From assembly GCA_935421135.1 (NCBI GenBank), contig OW285189.1:20834298-20898297 (forward strand): 64,000 nt of DNA. The letters are read 5' to 3'. Shown here one piece after another: positions 24,294 to 34,232 of this stretch (position 1 is its first letter; every line of letters starts with the position of its first letter). The translations under genes were made by a program, and so were the position numbers. The notes below the pieces were generated by a model, which did not search any database, was not told the origin of the DNA, and worked only from the letters and a program-made list of their open reading frames with translations. This stretch comes from Bugulina stolonifera (Eukaryota; Bryozoa; Gymnolaemata; Cheilostomatida; Bugulidae).

Positions 24294-24695
24294 CAATAAG
24301 CAACAATGAAAATAATGTCGCCCTTGCTCCAATATTAATTTGACTAGACGTGATGTTGAAAGTTGCTGACTCCCATTTCTGCTAGCAAAGATGTGCTCCA
24401 TAGGAAATATAATATGTACTTGAATGCAATCTTTATCTTAGTCGCCCCAATGAGTTATGATACAACTACTTGTGGGTATAAAAACATCAGTTTATCTGGG
24501 AACTGTATTCAAACAAATGAATTTCATCCTAATTTTACGTTGTTACATCTAGTGCACATTTTCACAAACTAAGTGTATTATGTCCAAGTAACAATAGTCT
24601 TTGGTTACAAAAATGCAACAACAATGCTTTGCATAATTTTGCTTTTAGCGTAATTTTAAATATGCTCAAATTGTCTTGAATGTATTAACACTCCA

Positions 24696-26267
24696 ATGTG
24701 CTCTTCACAAATTAAAAATATGAATGGAAATGATATTAAATGCACAGGCTCATTGCCCAGCAATATCAATTTACAAAAAGAAAATGATATTATACTTCCT
24801 TCAAGTTATCACACGATGACCTCTAGGAGTATTGAGACGTGCGCTGTGTATCCTGTGAAGTATCAGTATCACTCCCTTGGCACTCCACGCAGCTGCACAC
24901 GTAGCGAAGACACCATAACTATCAGCAGGAATGCCGATTCAAGTATGAAACACAAACTAAATGACTTCTTTTCTGGACTTTCTACCGGTAACGTAACTAT
25001 TGTTCGTAAGGTTGAGAAGATGGTACATGAGCAGCGAGGTGAGATTGAGTTGCTGACGACTAGAATAAATGTTCTGAATCAGCAAATTGATAGACAGAAA
25101 GATTATTACAGAAAGAGGGAGGATATAATCAAGGAGATGTACGAAGAGGAGTTAAGTCTGTTAGAGAATGCCCATCAGTCCTGTAGTGCAAGCGAGCACT
25201 GTGAAGTAGTAGAGTACAAGAGAAAGACAACTCCAATAGAAGAATCAGCTGGTGTTGCAATAGGTGAGCCAACAGCCTGCAAGGTTAAGGATTTAACCAA
25301 AAGTGTTGATAACATTCATGTTGATAAATGTGACGCTAGCACTAGCACAGAGGGGAACATTCTAGATCCGAGAGCTTCTGCCTCGCATGCTTCTACTAGT
25401 CCAATCAAGTTTAAGCAGGTTGATGTGTCATGCGCCACCCAAGATGTGAAAAGCAAGATGATGGTAGCTAAAGCACTACAATGTGATAGAATTTCGCCAC
25501 CACAAGTAAAGTCTACTGGAGACAAAACCATGTCCGAGGATGATCAAGCATGTGCTAAAGACTCGCCACTCAAACCTGTTGGTGATAGATTGTCGGAACA
25601 ACTGAACAAAGAACTGGAAGAAGATGCAGCATTTAAAGAAGTAGAAAAGTTGCATGAAAAAACTCAGTACTTGTATAGGAAACTTAACATTGTATTGAAG
25701 GAGTTAAACGAAAACACCGGTAGAATATGCAGTGTTGATGTCGATAAAAAGGAATCTAATATCAAGTTTGATAGCACTCGTAAAAAACTAATTGATAGCA
25801 TTGACAAGGAATTAAAGCGTTTTCCAAAGGCCAGAGATAACCGTATAAAATCAATTGCTTTAAAAACAGAAGAAAAATATGAAGGAGTCAAATCAGACAA
25901 TCTCCCCAAAGACTTATCTGCAGCTGGTGATAACCCTGCTGCTGAGTCTAGAGAAGACAGAGATCCGGTCAAGGCCACCTCGAGAATGTCAAATAGATCA
26001 ATAAACAACAACAACAGGTTAGACCCGAGACATGAAAAACAGCATGACACTTGCTCCAATATTGATACTACTAGTGATAGTACTGTCTCCTCGGAAATCA
26101 CCGTAAACCAATATGCTTCTGATGGTAACATCGGTCAGACAGTTTTTCACAAACCTTTGTCAACTAAAGTGTTGGCTGCTCTGAATAAGTCTTCAGGAAA
26201 CATACCTGATGACAGGACAGTGAACTCGGATGTTTCTACAATACCCACACTAGACGTGTGGCGATAA
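24696..26267 (+). CDS. Unrecognised 523-residue intronless coiled-coil protein
   Basis: A single uninterrupted frame runs from ATG 24696 to TAA 26267. I do not recognise the family. The sequence is hydrophilic and rich in Ser, Lys, Asp and Glu. Residues about 85-160 have heptad-like spacing (VRKVEKMVHEQRGEIELLTT, INVLNQQIDRQK) suggesting a coiled coil, and about 295-400 contain further charged helical text (LNKELEEDAAFKEVEKLHEK). The rest looks disordered, with no signal peptide or membrane helix. The length without stops in AT-rich DNA and the even amino-acid use argue for a real gene. Lack of introns, unlike its neighbours, could mean retrocopy origin or a single-exon gene. It lies downstream of INTS12 on the same strand; AATAAA occurs at 26746. 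Confidence 0.65.
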   Translation: MCSSQIKNMNGNDIKCTGSLPSNINLQKENDIILPSSYHTMTSRSIETCAVYPVKYQYHSLGTPRSCTRSEDTITISRNADSSMKHKLNDFFSGLSTGNVTIVRKVEKMVHEQRGEIELLTTRINVLNQQIDRQKDYYRKREDIIKEMYEEELSLLENAHQSCSASEHCEVVEYKRKTTPIEESAGVAIGEPTACKVKDLTKSVDNIHVDKCDASTSTEGNILDPRASASHASTSPIKFKQVDVSCATQDVKSKMMVAKALQCDRISPPQVKSTGDKTMSEDDQACAKDSPLKPVGDRLSEQLNKELEEDAAFKEVEKLHEKTQYLYRKLNIVLKELNENTGRICSVDVDKKESNIKFDSTRKKLIDSIDKELKRFPKARDNRIKSIALKTEEKYEGVKSDNLPKDLSAAGDNPAAESREDRDPVKATSRMSNRSINNNNRLDPRHEKQHDTCSNIDTTSDSTVSSEITVNQYASDGNIGQTVFHKPLSTKVLAALNKSSGNIPDDRTVNSDVSTIPTLDVWR

Positions 26268-26322
26268 ACTATAAATGCATTACTTGGTATGCAATATGTT
26301 GTCGAATTTGCAACTGTTCGAA

Positions 26323-26478
26323 GATGTCAGTTCGAAACAGGACGTTCCGAAAACTTTAAAATCCCAAACTCAAATTCCTAACTTCAAATCCCTAAATCCC
26401 AACCCCTAATCCCCAAACTTCAAAAGAAAGTTTTCGGAACGTCCTGTTTCGAACTGACATTTTCAAAATGTCCCTTTA
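26323..26478. mobile_element. MITE with 35-38 bp inverted ends, GTAAAGGGACAT family
   Basis: GATGTCAGTTCGAAACAGGA (26323 onward) recurs inverted to 26460 with one or two differences, and the right flank continues as ATTTTCAAAATGTCCCTTTA. The interior is a run of AATCCC/CCTAA-like text. It sits in the 3' flank of the 523-residue ORF, and a second degenerate copy lies at 16902-17025. Confidence 0.75.
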
Positions 26479-26745
26479 CCTATTTTGTCATGTACCTTCA
26501 AGTCATGGCACCATCTAGGACTTGAGCTTACATTGCGCAATGACCAAAGTATATGGTTATTAAGAGCAGAACTATAACATGATTGAGTTCACATGCACAA
26601 GTAAAACCAATCAAGTCATGTGGTGACTACTGGCTGACCTGAGCTACTTGTTTGCATTTTGTGGAAAGTCTTTATGTTCATAATTATATGAGCAATATTA
26701 GAGAAATGATGTTTTGATTTTGTGTCAACAGCCTGATGCTATTCC

Positions 26746-26751
26746 AATAAA
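26746..26751 (+). terminator. Candidate poly(A) signal for the 523-residue ORF
   Basis: AATAAA lies about 480 bases beyond the stop; if used, the MITE at 26323 would be inside the 3' untranslated region. Confidence 0.4.
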
Positions 26752-27798
26752 CCTCAATTGCACTCTTTTGGACAGTTTCTGCACATTATATTTTAAATCA
26801 GAAATAATATTCTACATAGCTGTCCATGATTACATGAGTATTTACTATTTATACTTATATATTCACTGTGTACCCCATTAGGTAGAATTCTCTACGTGTA
26901 CTGTGGAAATGTATTACTCGTATACCTGTTTTAGCAGAATAACTGGAGTTGCGTTTTCTCTATTGACAGCGAGTAGACAATAATCCTATTATCTGATAAT
27001 ACTGTTTTTCAATACAGTGGTAAATTATGAAAGATAATTTCATCTTGAATTATTCAAGATTATTCAAGATGAAATTATCTTTTATAATTTACAACTGTAT
27101 TGAGCACATGACAGTTCATCTGCTATTGGTGCAAGTATCCAGCCCCATTATTTACAACAAGTTGGATTTATTCACATAAATCATCTAATTTCAATAGACT
27201 ACGGATAGGGTAATATCCCTGTAGGCAGCATAATTGAGCTGGCATATTAGTCACCGTTACTACTATTTTAGTTACAACTTACAATATGTATATGTAACAA
27301 AGGGAAGCACAATATACATGGAGAAGATGCTATTCTGCAGTAATCTAACATTTGTTTTCAAAATAAATTTGAAATAGTTTGGTATACATTGTAATTTTAT
27401 GGTTTTTCTATTCCCATAAAATAGATGCTACACAACAAGATACTGCATAAGTATAGTATATAAATATTTTGTTCATACCTATGATATAATAGTAACTAAC
27501 TATTGTGTAGGCCAATACAATCATATGCATACATACATGTGGGATATAGAACATTCCGTAAACAAATAAACATAAGATGTACATGGTTGTAACGTCACAA
27601 AATAAGGTCTGATTTATAACCTACAGCCTACATGTGAATAACTAGAATAATAATACACTGGAGAGTGGAGAGCTTAGAGTACAAGTACTAATCCATGAAG
27701 GTTGTAGCACTGTTACAGTCATGTGTGCTTACATGTACATGTATGCTGTATAATGCATAAACTGTGATCTGTGGTTATTACGATAAATGATTAATAAT
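26752..27798. other. Intergenic stretch
   Basis: No coding signal was recognised. It contains a 93-bp hairpin at 27010-27102 and several ACATGTA palindromes. Confidence 0.55.
27010..27102. repeat. 93-bp hairpin element
   Basis: CAATACAGTGGTAAATTATG and GATAATTTCATCTTGAAT on the left arm recur inverted on the right arm, with one or two changes and a loop of roughly 11 bases. It is probably a miniature inverted-repeat element. Confidence 0.75.
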
Positions 27799-30700
27799 TC
27801 ACACTGAAATAGTGTTGATATTTTCTTGTGTTTCACTATTGATACCAGCTGCTGATTTCTTCGTATCAGACAGGGATAGTTTCCTCATGTTCAAAACTGT
27901 TCTGTCACAATCTTCATCGTCATCTTCACTTTCCCGATCAAAACCACTCCATGGTCTTGCCTCTGAACTGATATTTAACAGAGATATTGAGGGGCGTCTG
28001 TCATCAAGTCTAGTAAAACTGGTATCTAGTTCAGCTGAGGTAGATGGGTGACTTTGACCCTGCTCTGCTATTAACGATGGCCGCCGATCTCTCCCACCTT
28101 TACTATATGAAGACAGAGGCTGTACAGATTGCCTTCTTTGTGGACTTGGAGGGAGCAAGGCAGATTTTATAGCTCTAATTGCCAATCCTAGAAAAATATA
28201 CAATATTTTTTACTCCAGTATGATTTCTACTAACTGTCACCTCACTGTCAACATGAATTCAAATCATAGAATGATCTCTTCTACACAAACACTTCCTGGG
28301 GACACTAATCTGACGTGTGTGCCTACAGCACCAGGTGGACCATCATACCACTGCTTTCCTAGTTCTTTGATCCATTCTATTCAATTGGTGAAACTTCATC
28401 TCAAGACACTTAGTTTATAACTTGCAAGTTAATTTAAACTGAAACGCTTGCCCTCCAGACTGCAGCAGATGTACATTCATCTCTCCACAAATACAACGAA
28501 TACCAATGAGCTACATGACTGTGACATAGTTTTGGAGTTGCCTCATTCTATTGTACTCAGGAAAAATCTAAATTCAACGCTCTGTGCTTGTGTGTCAATA
28601 ATGTTGATATTTAAAATTTTATTGCCCCTACAATTCACATACTGTACATGCGCAAGAAAGAAGTAATACAATTCTAGGATAAGCAGTAGATGTGTTAGAA
28701 GTTGTCATCTCGATTTAGCTTATGAGACCTTAATTATAATAATGCAGTTATTGCCCTCCCACACTCTGATATTACGGCTCAATAAATGGTTATATATATT
28801 TATATATATATATATAGATCCTTGCGACCATGTATATCCTAATATGAATGGGGGACTTACTTTTATGTAAAAATACTGCTGTAAGACATAAATTATTTAA
28901 ATCTTAATAGTAATAATAGTGCTATAACTATAATAATTGTTGCTTATACATTATGTATATAATATTATAGTTATTATAGAGTCAATAGCTCACCTGCTTT
29001 GCCAGGGATATGTAGTCTGTCTGAATCTGTTATATATAGAGTGCCATCAGCTCCTTTGGAGCCATATTGTAACTTCACTGAGTCGCTCATTCTTGCCTTT
29101 GTTGTTATTTTCATTATAGTTTTGAGCTGAATTGACAAATAAATATAGTGCATATGCATGTATTCAAGCATGTTATGTACAATGTGTACATATTTAATTG
29201 TGTGGTAACAATATTAGTTTATATAATGCTTGACAATGACATACATGTGTATTGTAAACAATACTGTACACATGCAATCAATCTACTGTCATCACAAACC
29301 ATGTACTTGGATGCAAAGTTGTCCTCTCTCCGTAGAGAGAGGACAACTTTAATATACAAATCATAATAGAGTTTTGCATCTACTGTGTGTTATAATAATG
29401 GGTACAAGTATACAAAGAATGTATGTAAGCAATGATAACTCCATAGTATCCAGCTGTAATAATGATGAGTGTTGGTGTTATGTTTATGATAACAAACACA
29501 CTAAAGAGGTAATAAAATATTCTTCTTGCATATATACAGAGCCATGTTTTAATTGTTTGACGCTTTCCTGTAGTAATATGTTAGATAAACAGGTCAATAT
29601 ACATGGAACTAAGGCCCTTGCTTCTAATTCAATTGGTAATAAAATTTTATCTTCAGTCTGTGCTCACACAGTAGAGTACTCTATGGCTCCCACATCTAAC
29701 CAATTTCTTGTCTACTACTCCACATACAGTAGCACTTAGTCAATGTAGAATGGATGTAATAAATGGATTGAGGTAATATATATAACCTCAAATGGCAAAT
29801 CTAATTAGTACAAAACTTGTTAAGATTATGATTCTGTTAGTGTTATGGTGTCTCCCATTGCATTATACATTAGTCATTAGTAAATGCTACTGATACAAGT
29901 GCTATGAAGTATAAACATGCCCAAAGTTTTACATGCATCCAGTGCATAATTCTAGTCTATTACACAGCAACCATCAATATGTGCATATCACACATCTGAA
30001 TATACATGTATATACTAGTACATTTTATGTGCGTATTCTACAGCATGTAATATGGTTGAACTGTGGTCTTTTTATTTGTGAGTTACAACTATGAGAAATG
30101 GTCATGAAATAGTCCGTAAATTTGAATTTTGGCAAAATCATGATATTCTACAAGAAATGGGGAATTAAAATATTACTTTAAATATTGTGTATTGGTAGTT
30201 TTGAAGTAAGTAACACAATGATGTAACTTACTGTTCTCCGGGACCTAACCACCAGCTGGTTACGTTTATCTGTGTGCCTCAGTATATAGAGATGAACATC
30301 GGTAATAATAATATGGCTGAAAAAGATATCATTACATCATGATACAAGCATTGAACTGGGAATTAATGAGTGCCGAGAAAATTCTAGAAAGAGTTTACAA
30401 GATATTTTTTCATGCAAACTATTCTGATATAGTTATCTGATATTTTGTAGATTAGTTAAATCTACACTGAAGTATTATTGTAGCCTTTGCCCAAACAAGT
30501 ATTAATTACATAATAGCAATTGCCGTGCAAATAAACATAAAACAGTCAATTACAATGATTGTATTTGAAACAGTTCTATAGCCTCTGTGTCATTTCATAT
30601 TCTTATAGAAAGGAGAAAGCTACACTACATTTTTTAAAACTAACATAATATTATTTATTTCACCTGGGAACCATCTCGCCATTTTCTTTAACATGTTGAC

Positions 30701-31449
30701 AATCGCAGTGGAATTTGACTATTGGTTTTCTCTCCCATTCAGCAATGTTAATAACAGTTCCTAATTCACTTCTTGAATCCAAGATCCCCTTCCCTAGTAA
30801 TTAAATTACTAATTATCAGATCAGATATGATCCAGATCAAAATCTACTGTACAATTGTCATATTTTTCTAAACTTCACCTCAAATGTGCAGTACCAAGGT
30901 GGTATACAGAATAATCGATGCATGATCATAGAGACATAAAACAGTAAGTCTCTCATGAGACCATGGACACAATATAATACTACTCAGCTACATAATGAAA
31001 TACTACCACTTTTTAGTCTCAGAACCCTGATTTCAAACTCTAGCAAGAGACGAGTTATTTTTGCAATTATGAAAGCGAAATATTTCACGTCAGTAAAAAA
31101 TATTCTTTGCAATATTTGTTGGATAATATTTTTATCCATTTTAACGTAGAATAATAAAACATCTGTTCACACTTCACAGTCTACTCTGTGTAGCCTATAT
31201 TATTATATCTTAAACATAAATAATAATATCAATTAAATAAAAACTAATAGCCCAAGGCAGTAAGTTGTATGTTAGAGTAGTGTTGTTCTACATGTTTTTA
31301 AATACACCATGAATTCCATGCACATACATTTTGTGTGCTTCAGATAAAAACTTACTTTCAGGTAAAAATAGAGGCTGAGATGATCTCGACTTACCTTCAA
31401 GGGAAACCAGATACTGAGCTGATTTCCTGGTCTCCAGCTTCTTCTTCAT
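27799..31449 (-). CDS. TBC1D23-like C-terminal (PH-like) domain protein; 5' end uncertain
   Basis: Five minus-strand exons join in phase: 31395-31449, 30664-30793, 30232-30316, 28994-29126 and 27799-28187 (stop TAA), giving 263 residues if ATG 31449 starts the protein. The middle reads ERKPIVKFHCDCQHVKENGE, SHIIITDVHLYILRHTDKRN, RTLKTIMKITTKA and GKAGLAIRAIKSALL. This layout matches my recollection of the PH-like C-terminal domain of TBC1D23, which links endosome-derived vesicles to trans-Golgi golgins through the WASH subunit FAM21. The tail of about 110 residues is Ser/Arg-rich and disordered (DRRPSLIAEQ). No TBC domain exon was found upstream to about 34 kb, so either exons are missed or this is a stand-alone gene. 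An in-frame TAG precedes the first exon unless an AG acceptor at 31474-31475 is used. Confidence 0.5.
28791..28826 (+). repeat. TA-rich microsatellite
   Basis: An interrupted (TA)n run in the last intron of the TBC1D23-like gene. Confidence 0.8.
29315..29350. repeat. Perfect 36-base hairpin (AAAGTTGTCCTCTCTC)
   Basis: Sixteen bases, AAAGTTGTCCTCTCTC, are followed by a four-base loop and their exact inverse. The same AAGTTGTCC(T/C)CTC core recurs in several short inverted pairs in this window (8483-8553, 38971-39015, 53266-53320), so it is the minimal form of a dispersed family. Confidence 0.85.
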
Positions 31450-34232
31450 TCTGCTGATTCTGTTGTCCGCAAGCTATCTGTATCAGAACTACCATAGATA
31501 GATTACATCTATCACACCTTACTGTTCCTTTACATACACTATTAGTGTAAATGTACAACCAGTAATAAACAACACAGCGCAATAATTATGCTGATAATTA
31601 TAACAATTTCGTGCACCAATTGCACAGTAGAGGAGTATTTTTACAACATAGGCTATATATACACTGTGCGATTGTACCTTAGTTAGCCAACATAGGAAGG
31701 AACACTATATTTCAACCTAGGACTTTGTGTTGTATCCTATAGGTCTATGTATCCATGCTATAAGTATTATGTGTATGTAAATGTAATAATTATATATTCA
31801 TCCCTTGCCATGACATTAATGCAATATGCTAATGGTAAGTAAAAGTAAACAACACAATCATCATTCTAACCCATTAGCACAATTGATTCCCCAGTCTATA
31901 GCATGCACCACCATTGGATTCAGCCTAAATTATATATGAAGTAGCAACAAAGCATTGGTTGTTACACTGGGTACATGTCCACTAGATCTGCAATATAATC
32001 AGCTTTTTGCGCATCTGTTGTTTACTACAATGCAATATGGTAATATACAATGAATGCACATGTACATGTATATATGTACTTGCTCATGTACTTGTACACC
32101 TTACATGTGCACATGCATCTACATGAACATGTACAAGTACATAGTATATCTACATGTATATGGACAAGGACATGGACATCAACAATCATTTACATGTGTA
32201 GGTGTACATGTACATGTACAAGTAGAACATTAACCTTGTGTTACTACTTTGCTACTACGTTGCATAATAATATAATGACTTAGAACTAAATGGCAATGAA
32301 TGATGCATTGGCCATAAATAATAATAAATATACATACTATGTACAATGTACATGACTATTTGTACCCATGGCTATATTTATAGGTAATTCATTTCCCAAC
32401 TCCATTCTCCATTAGGATTCTATAGTAAACAACAACAGTGCAGATTCTAGAGAAGGCTCTGCAATTTACATAAAGCTAGGTGTAGGTAAAGAAGTAGAGA
32501 AATTTGAGAGAGCCTTTAGCCTTTGCCAATATTGAAGCAAGAGAAGTTATCTTCTCTATACTTTATTAGTTGACCACACTCTAAACACCAACCACAAACA
32601 AGGAGTTATGTTATCCAAAGTTCTCCACTACTGATCCTAGTGATTACATGTACATAATTGTACATACTTGAATATTATACCTACTAATTCCACATTATTC
32701 TCACAACAGGGGTGGTGGACAGCCATGACAATACAATGCCACTACTGGGTTGTTATCATAGACATTCACAATATAATATCCATGGTACCAAACCCAATAT
32801 CAGAGCTAGTCGAGGGGCCACCAGGCTCCTAGAGCTGGATATTATTATAGTTCGATATGGCACAGAGGGAAAAGCCTTCTTTGGGACAAAAAAACCTCCA
32901 AGTCATTGGCTGGACTCGACCCACGTCCTTGCAGATAACCTGCGTGATTGCTGCAAGACCAAAGTGACTAGCGCTAGACCACTCAGCCACCAACACCTAA
33001 GATTTATATGCATTACATGCATAATTTTCTAACCTACATGTAGGCCTATATTTGGTGCATATTATGTATGGTGTAGGTGTAGTGTACTACTGTGTAATGT
33101 TATACTAATGTAAAATGGTCAATATATCTGGTTGATTTACATGTTTTAGCATTACTGATACAATATTTAATTTGTTAAGACTAGTTCCAAGGTATTAAGT
33201 AATAATATTAGTTATGGTAACGTGCAATGGAGTACATGCATAATGCAGTCAATGCTAGTTGTATAAGTCTATAGCTAGCTAGTGCTAACGGAGTGCTCAG
33301 TAAAAAGAGCTACATGTATGATAAATGCTATAGTTAAAAAAAGGTTAGGAGTTTTAAGTAAGAAATTTAAAGTATGTGCATATCTGTGATCAGGTCAAAC
33401 ACAATTCAAAGTCCAATCAAGGAAAGAATAGATTTGAAAAAAATCTTTGCAGTATATCCACATGACATATGACATATGACTTATATGATATGTAATATAA
33501 ATATAATCTATGTACTTATAGCGTGTACTCTAGTTTACCAAATTGTACTTAGTGGAGTATAGAATGAGATAGACAAGAAGTATTACAGCCCATTGGTCTA
33601 TGGAATAATAGGGTATTCATGCTCAGATGGCAAATTGTTTTGTTGATATGTTAATAATATTAGCATATAGTCAACTTGTATTATATTATAATACATGTAC
33701 ATTGTAATAGGTATTATTTGGCATTTTATTGAAGTTGTCGCTTCACGTTTTGTAAATAGAAAACAACTCCTCAACTTTGCGCCACGGAAGCGATAGCCCA
33801 AAGTTCTATAATAAATATCAGAGCCGTTGATTGTATCTGTTTAGTGTCTTTGTACTTTGTAGTTTCGATTTTCAACCAATCAACAACAATTATTTTGGAT
33901 CCTATCCAATAGTAGTGAGTGTTATTTAGCCCTAACATTTATTTGTAACTACTACTTGGGGCTCAGAGGTTGGCAGCATAGAGGTAGGTTGGCAGCTCGA
34001 AGTTACACCCGTAGCGGCATTTAACAACCAATGGAATTACAGGCAATATCCTTGACATCAAATTTCAGGAGAAATTTTGCAAACACTGCAAATTAATTAC
34101 TATTATTTATAGGCTATTAAGCAGTATTAAAAATATATTTTAAGTATATTTAAATTTAATAATATACCCGACAAGATATACATGTATATTATATTGTCTT
34201 TTATCTGTTAGTTAGAACGTGGAATCATTGGA
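31450..34232. other. Intergenic stretch with ACATGTAC palindromes and a tRNA-derived repeat
   Basis: No convincing coding exon. About 32050-32225 is dense in overlapping ACATGTAC/TACATGTA palindromes and gives a meaningless Thr/His/Tyr-rich open frame. A tRNA-derived repeat lies at 32888-33005, preceded by unique-looking sequence that may be its body. Confidence 0.5.
32888..33005 (-). repeat. tRNA-derived SINE or tRNA pseudogene
   Basis: On the minus strand GGTGGCTGAGTGGTCTAGCG has a good RNA polymerase III A box (TGGCTGAGTGG), and GTGGGTCGAGTCC about 60-70 bases later resembles a B box. The long interval and extra hairpin (TTGCAG..CTGCAA) suggest a Ser/Leu-type tRNA with a variable arm as ancestor. 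Acceptor-stem pairing is poor, so a working tRNA is unlikely. Confidence 0.5.

Noticed and set aside
25664..26131. 155-codon minus-strand frame inside the 523-residue ORF
   Set aside because: Shadow frame; the plus frame is over three times longer and protein-like.
32050..32283. 77-codon open frame rich in Thr, His, Tyr and Cys
   Set aside because: Generated by overlapping ACATGTAC palindromes, with no coding character.
32712..33032. 106-codon plus-strand frame
   Set aside because: Overlaps the tRNA-derived repeat and has no splice context or homology; probably repeat body.
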